DNA from: Arenibacter antarcticus
GTDB taxonomy: Bacteria; Bacteroidota; Bacteroidia; Flavobacteriales; Flavobacteriaceae
NCBI RefSeq assembly: GCF_041320605.1
Contig: NZ_CP166679.1
Span: 992,001 to 1,056,000 of the forward strand
Reading direction: 5' to 3'
DNA: 64,000 nt
Shown: piece after piece, positions 1 through 8,742 of the stretch
Layout: each line of letters opens with the position of its first letter
How positions within the stretch are numbered: position 1 is the first letter of the stretch
Notes under the pieces: generated by a model
Databases searched by the model: none
The model's input: only the letters and a program-made list of their open reading frames with translations
Told to the model about the DNA's origin: nothing
Translations under genes and position numbers: made by a program

Positions 1-1
1 A

Positions 2-1711
2 AAATCGGGAGAAAAGGCCATTTGGTATTTTATGAGTACTCTTGATGAAGATTCTGAAGGAAATAATCGAGTTTTAACAAATGTCATAGATATCACGGAG
101 CGAAATAAATTGAACGAAGAACTTACGCAGGCCAAGGAGGAAGCCGAAGAAGCTTTAAAAATAAAGTCGCAATTTATAGCGCATATGAGTCACGAACTCC
201 GCACTCCCCTAAATGGGATTATTGGTTTTACAGAGCTTGCCCTGGCCACCGAACTAGATGAGACGCAGAAGCAATATTTAGAGATCATTAACCAATCAGG
301 AGCTACATTGTACAGTATCATTAACAATATCCTCGATTTTTCCAAAATTGAAAGCAATAAAATGAAATTGGAAATAGACAAGGTAGAAGTGGAAGAGGTA
401 ATCTCAGAAGCCTTCAATATTGTTTCCTTCGGTATGAATAAAAAAGGTTTGGAAATGTTGATAGACATAGACCATAACATTCCACAATATATCTGGGCAG
501 ATGCTATGCGACTAAAACAGATCTTTGTAAATCTTTTGGGCAACGCCTTAAAATTTACCGATAAGGGAGAAATTAAATTGTATGCATCAATTTTAGAGGA
601 TTACGGCAACGGCAGAATGTGTTTGCGTTTTGGCGTTAGTGATACGGGTATTGGGATTCACAAGGACAAACAGGATGAGATATTCAATGCATTTTGGCAA
701 GAGGACAGCAGTATCACCAAAAAATTTGGGGGAACCGGACTGGGATTGTCAATTACCAATAAACTTTTAGCCTTAGGAAGCAGTAAGTTACTGCTAGAAA
801 GCGAACAAGGAAAAGGGAGTAATTTCTACTTTGATTATGAGTGTAAAGTAGAGAATGAAGAAATTGGAAACAACCTTGAGGACATTAAAAAAGTACTGAT
901 TGTTGATGACAATGAGAACAACCGAAAAATCCTAAGACGGATGCTGGAAATCAAAAACATTGAAGTGGAGGAAGCCGATAGCGGCCTAAAAGCTTTGTTG
1001 ATAATGATGGATCATCCTGAATTTGATGTGATTATTATGGATTATCATATGCCAGTAATGGATGGCATTGAAACCATACGAAAAATTAAGGGACTGTCAG
1101 AATCTTCACAAACCAATGAACAACCTTTTATAATACTTTACAGCTCTTCTGATGACAACCAGCTTCAAATCGCCTGCGATGAATTGGAAATTGAAAGCAG
1201 GCTCGTAAAACCAATCCGGATGAAACAGATGTACCAGATGTTATCTGGGCTTAAAAATCTTGTGGCAGGGAAAATAAAAATTCCAGAAAAAGAAGTAATA
1301 TCGGCGCCCCCTTCTCTTGATCTAAAAATTTTAGTAGCGGACGATAATGAGATAAATATGCAATTAACAAAGTTATTTTTACGAAAACTTATCCCTAATG
1401 CCATTGTTATTGAAGCAGTAGATGGAGAAGAAGCAGTAGAAAAATATATTCAAGATAAACCAGACATCGTTTTTATGGATGTACAAATGCCTAAAATGAA
1501 CGGTTTAGAGGCTACACGACAAATAAGAGCTTCTGAAGCGCAGATAGAAGTACCCATTATTGCGCTTACCTCTGGTAGCATGCCTGGAGAAAAAGAAAGG
1601 TGCATTCAAGCCGGAATGACCGATTTTCTTTCCAAACCGCTTTTAATGCAAACTTTGAGTAATATGCTTATTAAATGGTTAGGAGTCACCAAGACTGATA
1701 TCAGTAATTAA
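2..1711 (+). CDS. Hybrid sensor histidine kinase with two receiver domains, 5'-truncated by window
   Basis: This kinase senses a signal through an upstream region that lies outside the window, and relays phosphate to itself. The reading frame is open from base 2, ahead of the first ATG at 32. The residues read there (ending NVIDITERNK) look like the tail of a PAS/PAC domain, so the gene starts before the window. Numbering from the ATG, a HisKA H-box (MSHELRTPLNG) puts the phospho-histidine near residue 54. A HATPase domain follows with N-box NLLGNALKF, DTGIGI and GGTGLGLS. Two receiver domains follow: the first has its aspartate in IIMDYHMPVMDG, the second in VFMDVQMPKMNG with the lysine in LSKPL. 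No membrane segment is visible in this part. Two further signalling genes follow on the same strand. Confidence 0.95.
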   Translation, partial: KSGEKAIWYFMSTLDEDSEGNNRVLTNVIDITERNKLNEELTQAKEEAEEALKIKSQFIAHMSHELRTPLNGIIGFTELALATELDETQKQYLEIINQSGATLYSIINNILDFSKIESNKMKLEIDKVEVEEVISEAFNIVSFGMNKKGLEMLIDIDHNIPQYIWADAMRLKQIFVNLLGNALKFTDKGEIKLYASILEDYGNGRMCLRFGVSDTGIGIHKDKQDEIFNAFWQEDSSITKKFGGTGLGLSITNKLLALGSSKLLLESEQGKGSNFYFDYECKVENEEIGNNLEDIKKVLIVDDNENNRKILRRMLEIKNIEVEEADSGLKALLIMMDHPEFDVIIMDYHMPVMDGIETIRKIKGLSESSQTNEQPFIILYSSSDDNQLQIACDELEIESRLVKPIRMKQMYQMLSGLKNLVAGKIKIPEKEVISAPPSLDLKILVADDNEINMQLTKLFLRKLIPNAIVIEAVDGEEAVEKYIQDKPDIVFMDVQMPKMNGLEATRQIRASEAQIEVPIIALTSGSMPGEKERCIQAGMTDFLSKPLLMQTLSNMLIKWLGVTKTDISN

Positions 1712-1785
1712 GCCCGACATCATTTTTCCTCCAAATGTATTGGAACAAGGCTGAAAGCAATTGAAAAAATTAGGTATAATAAATA

Positions 1786-2520
1786 ATGATGACGGATATG
1801 AAAAATCTCACTACAGAAATTGAACGATTACAAGAAGAGAACAACCTTAAGAAAGATTGGATTTCATTGATTACCCACGACCATAAGGAAGCTTTTGGTA
1901 GTCTGTTATGGATCATCGAAGCCCTTGAAAGTGGCGTAATGAGTAAGGATGATTTTTTTAAACTGCTGCCGCGAATAAAGCAAGATGCCCAAAAAAATCT
2001 TCAAACCATTACCGACACTAGTGAATGGATAAAAACTCAAATGAATGGCTTTGAACCTAAAAAGTCAAAAATTTTTGTTTTAGATCTGTTTATCCAACTT
2101 CGGAAAGAATTTGAGGAAAAACTAGGGGATAAGAATATAGATTTGCAATTTAAAGGAGATGAAAGTCTGGTTCTTCACAATGATGAATTACTGCTTTTAT
2201 TCATTTTAAAAAAGCTTATTGACAATGCTATTAAGTATTCACAGCCCAATGAAGCGGTCCAATTTGAAGCAGTTGAAGTGAATAATACAATTATTTTATC
2301 TATAACTGATCATGGTTTAGGAATGACCGAAGAGACCCGTGAGTCGCTCTTTACATTTCAAAGTCCAGTTTTTCAAGGGACTAAAGGCGAAATTGGCGCG
2401 GGATTGAGCTTGAAAATTGCAAAAAATTTCGTATCCTTGCTCCATGGAAAAATTGAGGTTGTTCTTACGGAAAATGTAGGAACTAAAATCGCTGTTTTCC
2501 TGCCCCGAATTGAAAAATAA
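1786..2520 (+). CDS. Soluble sensor histidine kinase with atypical H-box
   Basis: The 244-residue protein has no signal peptide or membrane segment and begins with a short coiled-coil-like stretch. The presumed phospho-histidine is H31 in THDHKEAFGSL. The usual HD-x-R-x-P-L form of the H-box is not kept, because the arginine and proline are missing. The ATPase domain looks complete: N-box NAIKYS near residue 152, DHGLGM, and a G2 box GAGLSL near 212. It starts 74 bases after the hybrid kinase and ends 3 bases before a LuxR-type response regulator, so the pair probably works as a cytoplasmic two-component system, perhaps fed by the upstream kinase. There are tandem ATG codons at 1786 and 1789; either could be the start. 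Confidence 0.88.
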   Translation: MMTDMKNLTTEIERLQEENNLKKDWISLITHDHKEAFGSLLWIIEALESGVMSKDDFFKLLPRIKQDAQKNLQTITDTSEWIKTQMNGFEPKKSKIFVLDLFIQLRKEFEEKLGDKNIDLQFKGDESLVLHNDELLLLFILKKLIDNAIKYSQPNEAVQFEAVEVNNTIILSITDHGLGMTEETRESLFTFQSPVFQGTKGEIGAGLSLKIAKNFVSLLHGKIEVVLTENVGTKIAVFLPRIEK

Positions 2521-2523
2521 AAT

Positions 2524-3162
2524 ATGATGCATACTGACGCTCGCATATTAGTTGCGGATGATCATGAAATTGTGCGCATGGGATTGGTGCTGATTTTAAA
2601 ACAGCTAAACCCGCTCGCTATTATATCTGAGGTTGAGGATTACAAATCCCTATCCTCCCGCATCACTGAGGAAAATTTTGACCTTGTTATCCTAGACGTA
2701 AACATGCCAAATGGCACTTTACAACAGGCAATGGACCTTATTAAAATAAGACAACCCAAAATAAAAATTCTTATTTTTTCTGCTCAAGACGAAAGTATCT
2801 ATGCCCTGCGCTACCTGAAAATGGGGGCTGATGGTTTCTTGCAAAAGTTTTCTTCTAAAGAAAAAATAGATGAGGCTCTTTCTGCCATGCTACAAAAAGG
2901 CCGCTATTTAAGTGAGGACATGAAAGAACTTATGTTTTCCAACACGCTAAACAAACAGGACGACTCGTCCTCTATAGAAGCGTTGTCTAATCGGGAATTA
3001 GAGGTGGCAAATAAATTAATTGAAGGGCTTACATTAAAAGAGCTCTCCAACCAGTTAAATCTCCACGTTTCAACGGTAAGCACCTATAAAAATAGAATAT
3101 TTGAAAAGCTAAATATTCAGTCAGTTCCAGAACTTATTGCCGTCATGAGGGTTTATAGTTAA
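2524..3162 (+). CDS. NarL/FixJ-type response regulator with LuxR HTH
   Basis: The 212-residue protein is a DNA-binding response regulator. The receiver domain fills roughly residues 6-125, with the acidic pair DD at 12-13, the phospho-acceptor D58 in LVILDVNMP and the conserved lysine in LQKFSS. A GerE/LuxR helix-turn-helix occupies about 143-205 (LSNRELEVANKL, LHVSTVSTYKNRI). It is nearly contiguous with the preceding kinase, which is its likely partner. Target genes cannot be read from the sequence; the gene downstream is separated by about 400 bases containing an insertion-sequence remnant. Confidence 0.93.
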   Translation: MMHTDARILVADDHEIVRMGLVLILKQLNPLAIISEVEDYKSLSSRITEENFDLVILDVNMPNGTLQQAMDLIKIRQPKIKILIFSAQDESIYALRYLKMGADGFLQKFSSKEKIDEALSAMLQKGRYLSEDMKELMFSNTLNKQDDSSSIEALSNRELEVANKLIEGLTLKELSNQLNLHVSTVSTYKNRIFEKLNIQSVPELIAVMRVYS

Positions 3163-3304
3163 AAAAAAAGAATAATACCCTATCTCTTGCTTAAAACGCT
3201 CCTTTCCCCCTATTAGAAATTACCCCAAATTTGATATTTAGCAATATCACCGATATTAAAGTTGCCTTTCCTAAACGGATCTATTCGCAACAGCTTTAGC
3301 AATA

Positions 3305-3450
3305 ATAGCACAAATGCATCCGCAGAATACTTCACTGCTAAAATAAAAGCATTTAGAGCTTGATTCCTTAATTCATTGTAGTTGCGGGAAAAGTAGAACT
3401 CCTCCTCTTTAGATCGACAACCCTTTTATTCAACTACAACAATTCCACAT
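3305..3450 (+). pseudogene. Degenerate 3' end of an ISL3-family transposase
   Basis: Frame reading around 3310-3360 gives STNASAEYFTAKIKAFRA, which matches the tail of the better preserved copy at 16801-16963 (STNASAESFNAKIKAFRA). A stop and a frameshift follow, then KVELLLFRSTTLLF near 3390-3432, corresponding to NVEFFLYRLTTIFA. Only the last 40 or so codons remain. The rest of the 410-base gap (3163-3572) shows no other gene. Confidence 0.7.
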
Positions 3451-3572
3451 AATTCGATAAGCACCTAATTCTCAAAGAGTATCAAAAAACAAGGCAATTA
3501 ATTCGCAAGCATTGGAAACTGAATCGGAATTAAAAGTTAAATTTGATTCAACCAAAATACCTAAATAGTAAT

Positions 3573-5798
3573 ATGTTGAATACAAGCGGATTAAAAGCAA
3601 TCTTGCTTCTTTTGGTCATTGCAAGTTGTGGCCAAAAGGAATACAAGGATAAAATTTATGTAAAACCAGAAATTATAAGGGAAGCTCCATCTGATTTTCT
3701 TTCTCCTGAAGAAAGTCTAAAAACATTCTATCTGCCCGAAGGATACAAGATAGAATTGGTGGCTAGTGAACCCATGATTAATGAACCTGTAGCTATAGCC
3801 TGGGATGGCGATGGCAAGATGTATGTGGCGGAAATGAGCACCTATATGCAAAATGTAGATGCCATTGGCGAAGACGAACCTATTAGTCAGATAAAACTTC
3901 TGGTAGATTTGGATGGGGATGGAAAAATGGACAGGAGCACCGTGTTTATCGATAGCCTATTACTGCCTAGGATGATTTTACCCTTGGATGACCGACTTAT
4001 AGTGAATGAAACTTATTCCTATGATCTATGGAGCTATAGGGATACGAATAACGACGGTGTAGCCGATGAAAAAATTAGGGTTTATGAAAATCCAAAACGA
4101 AGGGGTGGTAACCTTGAGCACCAACAAAGTGGCTTAATCTGGAATTTAGACAATTGGGTTTATACAACCTATAACCCATTGCGTTTCAGATTTAATAAGG
4201 ATGGGATACAAGTAGATTCCTTAATAGATGGATCCAGTGGACAGTGGGGGTTAACCCAAGACGATTTAGGCAATATGTATTATTCCTCTGCAGGCGGAGA
4301 AACTGCGGCATACGGTTTTCAAGTTCCGGCAATTTACGGACAAGTGGACCTAGAAGGACAAATTTCAGAAGGTTTCATGGAACCATGGCCCATTGTTGGC
4401 ACCCCCGATGTACAGGGTGGTGCAGAATTAAGATTGAAAGAGGATGGCACCCTAAATAAATTTACAGGGGTTGCCGGACAAGAAATTTTTAGAGGCGATA
4501 AATTACCCCCATCTACTTATGGCGATCTATTTATTCCGGAACCAGTAGGTAGGTTGATCCGTAGGGCAAAGATTAAAAATGAGAACGGAAAAAAAGTGTT
4601 GTACAATGCCTACGACGAGGCCGAGTTTTTAGCTTCCACAGATTTAAACTTTAGACCAGTACAGGCCCAAACAGGACCAGATGGGAGTCTTTATATTGTG
4701 GATATGTACCGAGGGATAATCCAAGAGGGCAACTGGACACGGGAAGGGAGTCACTTAAGACCCGTTATTCTTCGCAAAGGTCTGGACAAGAACATTGGAA
4801 GAGGTCGGATATATCGTATTATCCATGAAGAGATTAAACCAGATGGGAAACCCCATCTCTTGGATAAATCCGCAAAGGAGTTAGTAGATTATTTGGGACA
4901 TCCCAACGGATGGTATAGGAATACAGCCCAAAAACTGATCATATTAAAAGGAGATATGGGGGTTGTGCCCAAATTGAAGGAAATAGCAAGGAATAATGAA
5001 TCTTTTTGGACTAAAAACTTTGGAGATAAGGACTATCCGCGTGAAAGGGTGCATGCACTATGGACTTTGGAAGGACTAGGTGTGGTAGATAAGTCCCTTA
5101 TTCTTGAAAAGTTAAACGATGCCGACCCTAGAGTCCGTATTACAGCTATAAGGCTAAGTGAGGAATTTTTGAAGAAGGACGATATTGACATAATGCAGGC
5201 CTTAACCAAATTGCAATCAGATACTAACATAGATGTCGTAAATCAATTAGCATTGAGTATCCGTTATTCCAACAGTACTGAAGGCTCCGATCTCTTAGGT
5301 TCTATCTCAGAACAATACGGGGATAATGAGCTGGTAGCTGCTTCTGTGGCATTAGGCTTAAAAGCAAAAGATTCAGATTTATCAAAATTGAAGCATAGGC
5401 TGGCCAATAAAAACAATGGTCATAAATGGAGGGCTTTGGACGGCTATGACATTTATAAACAGAGCTGTGTAACCTGCCATGGCTCAGATCTAAAAGGGGT
5501 CCCCAATGGAGAAAATTCCCTGATTGCACCTTCCTTAATTGGTTCGCCACGAGTTATGGGCGATAAGGAAGTGCTAGTGAAAATTCTTTTAAATGGACTC
5601 ACAGGACCTGTAGACGGAAAGGATTATGGGATTATGCTCCCTATGGGCTCTAATGATGATGATTGGATTGGCAATGTGGCCACTTATATTCGTTCCATGA
5701 ACGATACTACCATGGTCCATGAAGATGAAGTTAGGGATATCCGCGCCAAAAACCCCGACAAAAGCAATTCCTGGACGTTGAAAGAATTATTGAAATAG
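3573..5798 (+). CDS. Lipoprotein: PVC-type dehydrogenase-like propeller, HEAT-like repeats and cytochrome c
   Basis: The 741-residue protein is probably a periplasm-facing or surface lipoprotein that transfers electrons. The signal peptide ends in a lipobox (VIASC). An earlier in-frame TTG at 3543 is less likely as start because the ATG at 3573 sits directly before the signal sequence. Residues about 40-420 resemble the membrane-bound dehydrogenase/sorbosone dehydrogenase propeller family, with acidic turns such as DLDGDGKMD. Residues about 430-610 look like HEAT-type helical repeats. A single class I cytochrome c follows, with heme site SCVTCH at about 631-636 and a likely distal methionine in MLPMGS near 690. 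The gene is a solitary unit and the substrate is unknown. This domain order is common in Bacteroidota and Planctomycetota. Confidence 0.87.
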   Translation: MLNTSGLKAILLLLVIASCGQKEYKDKIYVKPEIIREAPSDFLSPEESLKTFYLPEGYKIELVASEPMINEPVAIAWDGDGKMYVAEMSTYMQNVDAIGEDEPISQIKLLVDLDGDGKMDRSTVFIDSLLLPRMILPLDDRLIVNETYSYDLWSYRDTNNDGVADEKIRVYENPKRRGGNLEHQQSGLIWNLDNWVYTTYNPLRFRFNKDGIQVDSLIDGSSGQWGLTQDDLGNMYYSSAGGETAAYGFQVPAIYGQVDLEGQISEGFMEPWPIVGTPDVQGGAELRLKEDGTLNKFTGVAGQEIFRGDKLPPSTYGDLFIPEPVGRLIRRAKIKNENGKKVLYNAYDEAEFLASTDLNFRPVQAQTGPDGSLYIVDMYRGIIQEGNWTREGSHLRPVILRKGLDKNIGRGRIYRIIHEEIKPDGKPHLLDKSAKELVDYLGHPNGWYRNTAQKLIILKGDMGVVPKLKEIARNNESFWTKNFGDKDYPRERVHALWTLEGLGVVDKSLILEKLNDADPRVRITAIRLSEEFLKKDDIDIMQALTKLQSDTNIDVVNQLALSIRYSNSTEGSDLLGSISEQYGDNELVAASVALGLKAKDSDLSKLKHRLANKNNGHKWRALDGYDIYKQSCVTCHGSDLKGVPNGENSLIAPSLIGSPRVMGDKEVLVKILLNGLTGPVDGKDYGIMLPMGSNDDDWIGNVATYIRSMNDTTMVHEDEVRDIRAKNPDKSNSWTLKELLK

Positions 5799-5859
5799 CA
5801 GATGGCTTTTTTGCATTCTTTAAAAATAAAATCATTCCCAAAAGCTCATTAAACCAAAA

Positions 5860-5892
5860 CCCGGCCGTAGCGAAAAAGCGCATTCGGTCGGG
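5860..5892. repeat. Imperfect GC-rich hairpin between convergent genes
   Basis: CCCGGCCG pairs with CGGTCGGG (one G-U pair), and an inner GCG pairs with CGC. It lies between the convergent ends of the cytochrome lipoprotein and the YWKNG-repeat lipoprotein, but has no clean U-run. Fourteen bases, CCGGCCGTAGCGAA, are identical to a stretch at 42701-42714. A termination role is possible. Confidence 0.45.
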
Positions 5893-5935
5893 CAAATAGG
5901 TGTATACCATCAACTGTCAGTGAGAGGTGCCTTGC

Positions 5936-7216
5936 TTACTCCACTGGTGTTTTGATCACAACTATAGAAGTGGCCTTTGCCCACCAGTTCGACTCAAGCG
6001 TAACGGGCGTACCATTTTTCCAATAAACGGCCTTCGAATTATCAACTCCGGCTACATACACATCACCATTATCCACTGTTATAGCGTTTGCTTCTGCGGT
6101 ATAACGTCCATCAGTAAGGACTACTGGCGTATCATTTTTCCAATATTTAGCGTAGTTTTTATTATTGCTATAGTCTTTTGCCGATACATATACATCACCG
6201 TTATCTACTGCTATACCAGTGGGCAGTGCATTTTCACCAAGCGTTACGGGCGTACCATTTTTCCAGTATTTGGCACTGCTATACGGAATCGAATATCCGT
6301 AATCAGCAAATGCATGTCCGGCCACATAAACATCGCCATTATCCACTGTTACAGCAGTTGCTATGCTATTTTGATCTCCATTAGTAAGCGTGATACGGGT
6401 ACTATTTTTCCAGTGTTTGGCAATATAGTTCGGATGTGTATATCCACTCCCGATTACATGAGCATCACCACCATCCACGACTATACCGTTTGCTCTACCA
6501 CCCTCTGCAAGCTTTACGGGCGTACCATTTTTCCAGTATGTAGCAACATTGTTTGAAAGATTCTTTTGTTCTCCAGATACATATACATCCCCATTATCTA
6601 CTGCTATAGACCGTCCATATGCCATTGGGTATTCACTGGAAGTAGTCATCGTGACCCGAGTACCGTTTTTCCAGTATACGGCAAGGCTGCCTGTACCGTC
6701 ATTGTCAGTTCCCGCTACGTAAACATCTCCATTATCCACGACTATAGAATGGGCTATTGCATTTTGACTTCCATCGCTCAATGTTACGGGCGTACCATTT
6801 TTCCAGTATTTGGCAACAGTCTTACTGCCGACTTGGTCATATCCAGCTACATAAACATCCGTCTGGTATTGTAGTTCTTTGACAACAATAGTGCTATTTT
6901 CACTATCTGTGTAGCCTTCTTTTTTAGCTACAGCGGTATAAGTGGCGGCTTCTTCAAAAGTGTGCGTAGTGCCGCTTATCTTATTGTCATTGATATAGAT
7001 ATCGGCATCTATGGCTTCGGCATCGGCAGTAACTTCAAAGGTAATTTCTTTGCCTATGGTAGTTTCCGTGGATGAAGCTATGATTACCAATTGTGATTTT
7101 TCCTTCGTATCGGGTTCTTTGTCCTGACCGTCCTCTTTAGAGCAGGAAAATAGTAGCATCAAGCTACATAGAACTATGCCAGGGTATTTATTTCGTATAA
7201 AATTGTTCATTTTCAT
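5936..7216 (-). CDS. Lipoprotein of seven YWKNG/VDNGDVYVAG repeats, probable beta-propeller
   Basis: The 426-residue protein starts with a signal peptide and lipobox (LLFSC). Residues about 40-120 look like a PEGA/Ig-type domain (ETTIGKEITFEV). From about residue 121 there are seven copies of a 40-48 residue unit beginning DVYVAG, followed by a short variable loop, A-x-YWKNGTPVTL, a second variable loop and IVVDNG. Seven such strands suggest a closed seven-bladed propeller exposed at the surface; that fold is inferred. The asparagine-glycine turns and the conserved tryptophan are kept in nearly every copy. The unit recurs in uncharacterised Bacteroidota lipoproteins. It ends 11 bases before a second small lipoprotein gene transcribed ahead of it, so the two are likely co-transcribed. 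Function is unknown. Confidence 0.82.
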   Translation of the reverse strand: MKMNNFIRNKYPGIVLCSLMLLFSCSKEDGQDKEPDTKEKSQLVIIASSTETTIGKEITFEVTADAEAIDADIYINDNKISGTTHTFEEAATYTAVAKKEGYTDSENSTIVVKELQYQTDVYVAGYDQVGSKTVAKYWKNGTPVTLSDGSQNAIAHSIVVDNGDVYVAGTDNDGTGSLAVYWKNGTRVTMTTSSEYPMAYGRSIAVDNGDVYVSGEQKNLSNNVATYWKNGTPVKLAEGGRANGIVVDGGDAHVIGSGYTHPNYIAKHWKNSTRITLTNGDQNSIATAVTVDNGDVYVAGHAFADYGYSIPYSSAKYWKNGTPVTLGENALPTGIAVDNGDVYVSAKDYSNNKNYAKYWKNDTPVVLTDGRYTAEANAITVDNGDVYVAGVDNSKAVYWKNGTPVTLESNWWAKATSIVVIKTPVE

Positions 7217-7227
7217 GACTATAGGTA

Positions 7228-7746
7228 TTAAAGTTCTTTATTAATGGAAATATCAAATTTCCCCTTGCTTATGGTTGCCTTATTCCCTCCTTCCGAATAA
7301 AGTGTACCTGAAAAGGTGCCTTGAACACGTTTTTCACTGAGGGCAGTAATCGTAAAGCTGCAGTCCCCCTCTTCTCCTGTTTCCGCATCTTTATAATAAG
7401 TAGACCTGTACTTCTCTTTGAGGATATCATCATGAGATTGTTGTCTTAAGGTAATCGTTCCATCGTACGTTCCCGGCACCTCAATAGGATCCGCTGAATA
7501 CATCAGGAGCGTTAGTAACATGCCGTTTCCCAGATTAGAAAGGCCGACGGACAATTTACGTTCAAACAAGGACATCCCTGTATTAAAAGTTGCTTTAAAC
7601 TCAATCTTCTGCCCGTCGTCCAGCGTAATGATAGCCGAGCCAATGTTTCCTTTATCTTTTGTGTCAGTTTTATTCTTCTTGTTACAGGCACCAAGAAACA
7701 TTAGTCCAGCGATTGCCAACATAATTAGTTTATTTAATCTTCTCAT
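7228..7746 (-). CDS. Small lipoprotein of unknown function
   Basis: The 172-residue protein begins with a signal peptide ending in a lipobox (MFLGAC) and a lysine-rich linker. The remainder is predicted beta-rich, with an allelic-looking core (GTYDGTITLRQQ, GTFSGTLYSEGG) of the kind seen in small Bacteroidota lipoproteins that bind or coat surface structures. No catalytic motif is visible. It is the first gene of an apparent two-gene minus-strand unit with the YWKNG-repeat lipoprotein. An OmpA fragment lies just upstream. Confidence 0.75.
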   Translation of the reverse strand: MRRLNKLIMLAIAGLMFLGACNKKNKTDTKDKGNIGSAIITLDDGQKIEFKATFNTGMSLFERKLSVGLSNLGNGMLLTLLMYSADPIEVPGTYDGTITLRQQSHDDILKEKYRSTYYKDAETGEEGDCSFTITALSEKRVQGTFSGTLYSEGGNKATISKGKFDISINKEL

Positions 7747-7758
7747 CTTTCGTATAAT

Positions 7759-7950
7759 TTACATCTTTACAATTTGGACCCTACGCTTCTCAGCCTCGCC
7801 TTCTTCTGTCTTATTTGTTGCCGTTGAATACGATTGTCCCAGCCCCATGGTCTAGTAACGGCCTTCCTCAATATTGAATTTTCCAACGAGGTAGGTTTTA
7901 ACAGCCGCAGCACGATCTTTAGACAGTTGCATGTTTCTTGATAATTGTTG
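7759..7950 (-). pseudogene. Broken C-terminal fragment of an OmpA-family protein
   Basis: The minus strand reads QQLSRNMQLSKDRAAAVKTY and later TEEGEAEKRRVQIVK, the end of an OmpA-like peptidoglycan-binding domain. An in-frame TAG interrupts it after EEGRY, where family members have a residue before T-x-GxG. Stops also lie directly upstream of QQLS, so only the last 60 or so codons remain. It ends 12 bases upstream of the small lipoprotein start. Confidence 0.72.
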
Positions 7951-8466
7951 TTATCATGATTTTGGGGTATGTTTTGGGCTTAAATTGACCTTTAATTTTT
8001 AGTATATAAACCAAAGGTATCATGTTAGGATATTACATAACAGAGACAATGAGTAAATGGCAGCTTTGACTTAGAATTCGGTTTTCTGCTCTAAACTAAA
8101 TTCTAAGTCAAAGTCGCTAAATTCTAAAAGAATGGAAAAAGAGTCGGAGGTTCCACAAGGGAATCACTTATCCGTGAAGGCGTTTTTGATGCGGTGTTCA
8201 ATACTAAATGAACTCTAAGAAGTACTCGGTATTTTATAAAAATGCGGTTTCATTACTTTTTCAATAAATTGATGCTAGGTTGAAAACACATGAACAAAAT
8301 TTTTAAAATACTATACAATATCGCAGCCAACGCTATTTAACCATCCACTTTCAGGAATATTAGGTATAAAAAATCGGTAAGATAGTATAAGTTATTGGCA
8401 AAATCTGACAATAAAAGAACGACATTTCCTCATATGTTTGTTCTTTATCTCAGTAAATTTAAATAG
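7951..8466. other. AT-rich noncoding stretch
   Basis: No supported gene is seen here. It contains one perfect 15-bp inverted repeat (separate entry at 8064-8113). The rest appears to be decayed sequence between the OmpA fragment and the carbohydrate cluster. Confidence 0.5.
8064..8113. repeat. Perfect 15-bp inverted repeat with 20-base loop
   Basis: CTTTGACTTAGAATT at 8064-8078 is the exact reverse complement of 8099-8113. There is no adjacent U-tract, so it is not an obvious terminator. It could be a trace of a mobile-element end or a regulatory hairpin. Confidence 0.6.
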
Positions 8467-8610
8467 ATGTACAAACAAAATAAAATACTATTAGTTACAA
8501 GTGGAAATTTACGTTTAGATGCCAATCGTATTCAAGTTGTTTACGCAGACTCAAATGAGAACGCCATTAATTCAGCTATGATTAAAGCGTTCGCGCTTAA
8601 TTCCCTGTAA
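8467..8610 (+). pseudogene. Truncated sugar-isomerase-like N-terminus
   Basis: A 47-codon frame starts MYKQNKILLVTSGNLRLDAN. This resembles the N-terminus of L-fucose/arabinose isomerase-like proteins (ILLVxSGDLRLxAN). It stops after FALNSL, where family members continue for several hundred residues. It sits 132 bases before the sialidase-like gene on the same strand, so it is probably the stump of a former cluster member after a deletion. The family assignment comes from a short stretch only. Confidence 0.42.
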
Positions 8611-8742
8611 ATTAAACCTCTATAGATAAAAAATTAACTGAAATTATTAACCGGGAACCATAGAGAAAATAATATTACAGAATCAGTTGTAGTATGTAAA
8701 AGCGAGATTCCCTAAAATTGATCCTTTTAAAAACTAACTAAA

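Noticed and set aside
5927-6556. Long plus-strand open frame (209 codons) over the YWKNG-repeat gene
   Set aside because: It is the antisense of the repeat gene; its repeated composition (isoleucine/cysteine-rich) follows from the repeat on the other strand and no family resemblance was seen.
5936-7216. Repeats of about 130 bases as CRISPR or DNA-level repeat array
   Set aside because: They are in-frame protein repeats with codon-level divergence inside one gene.
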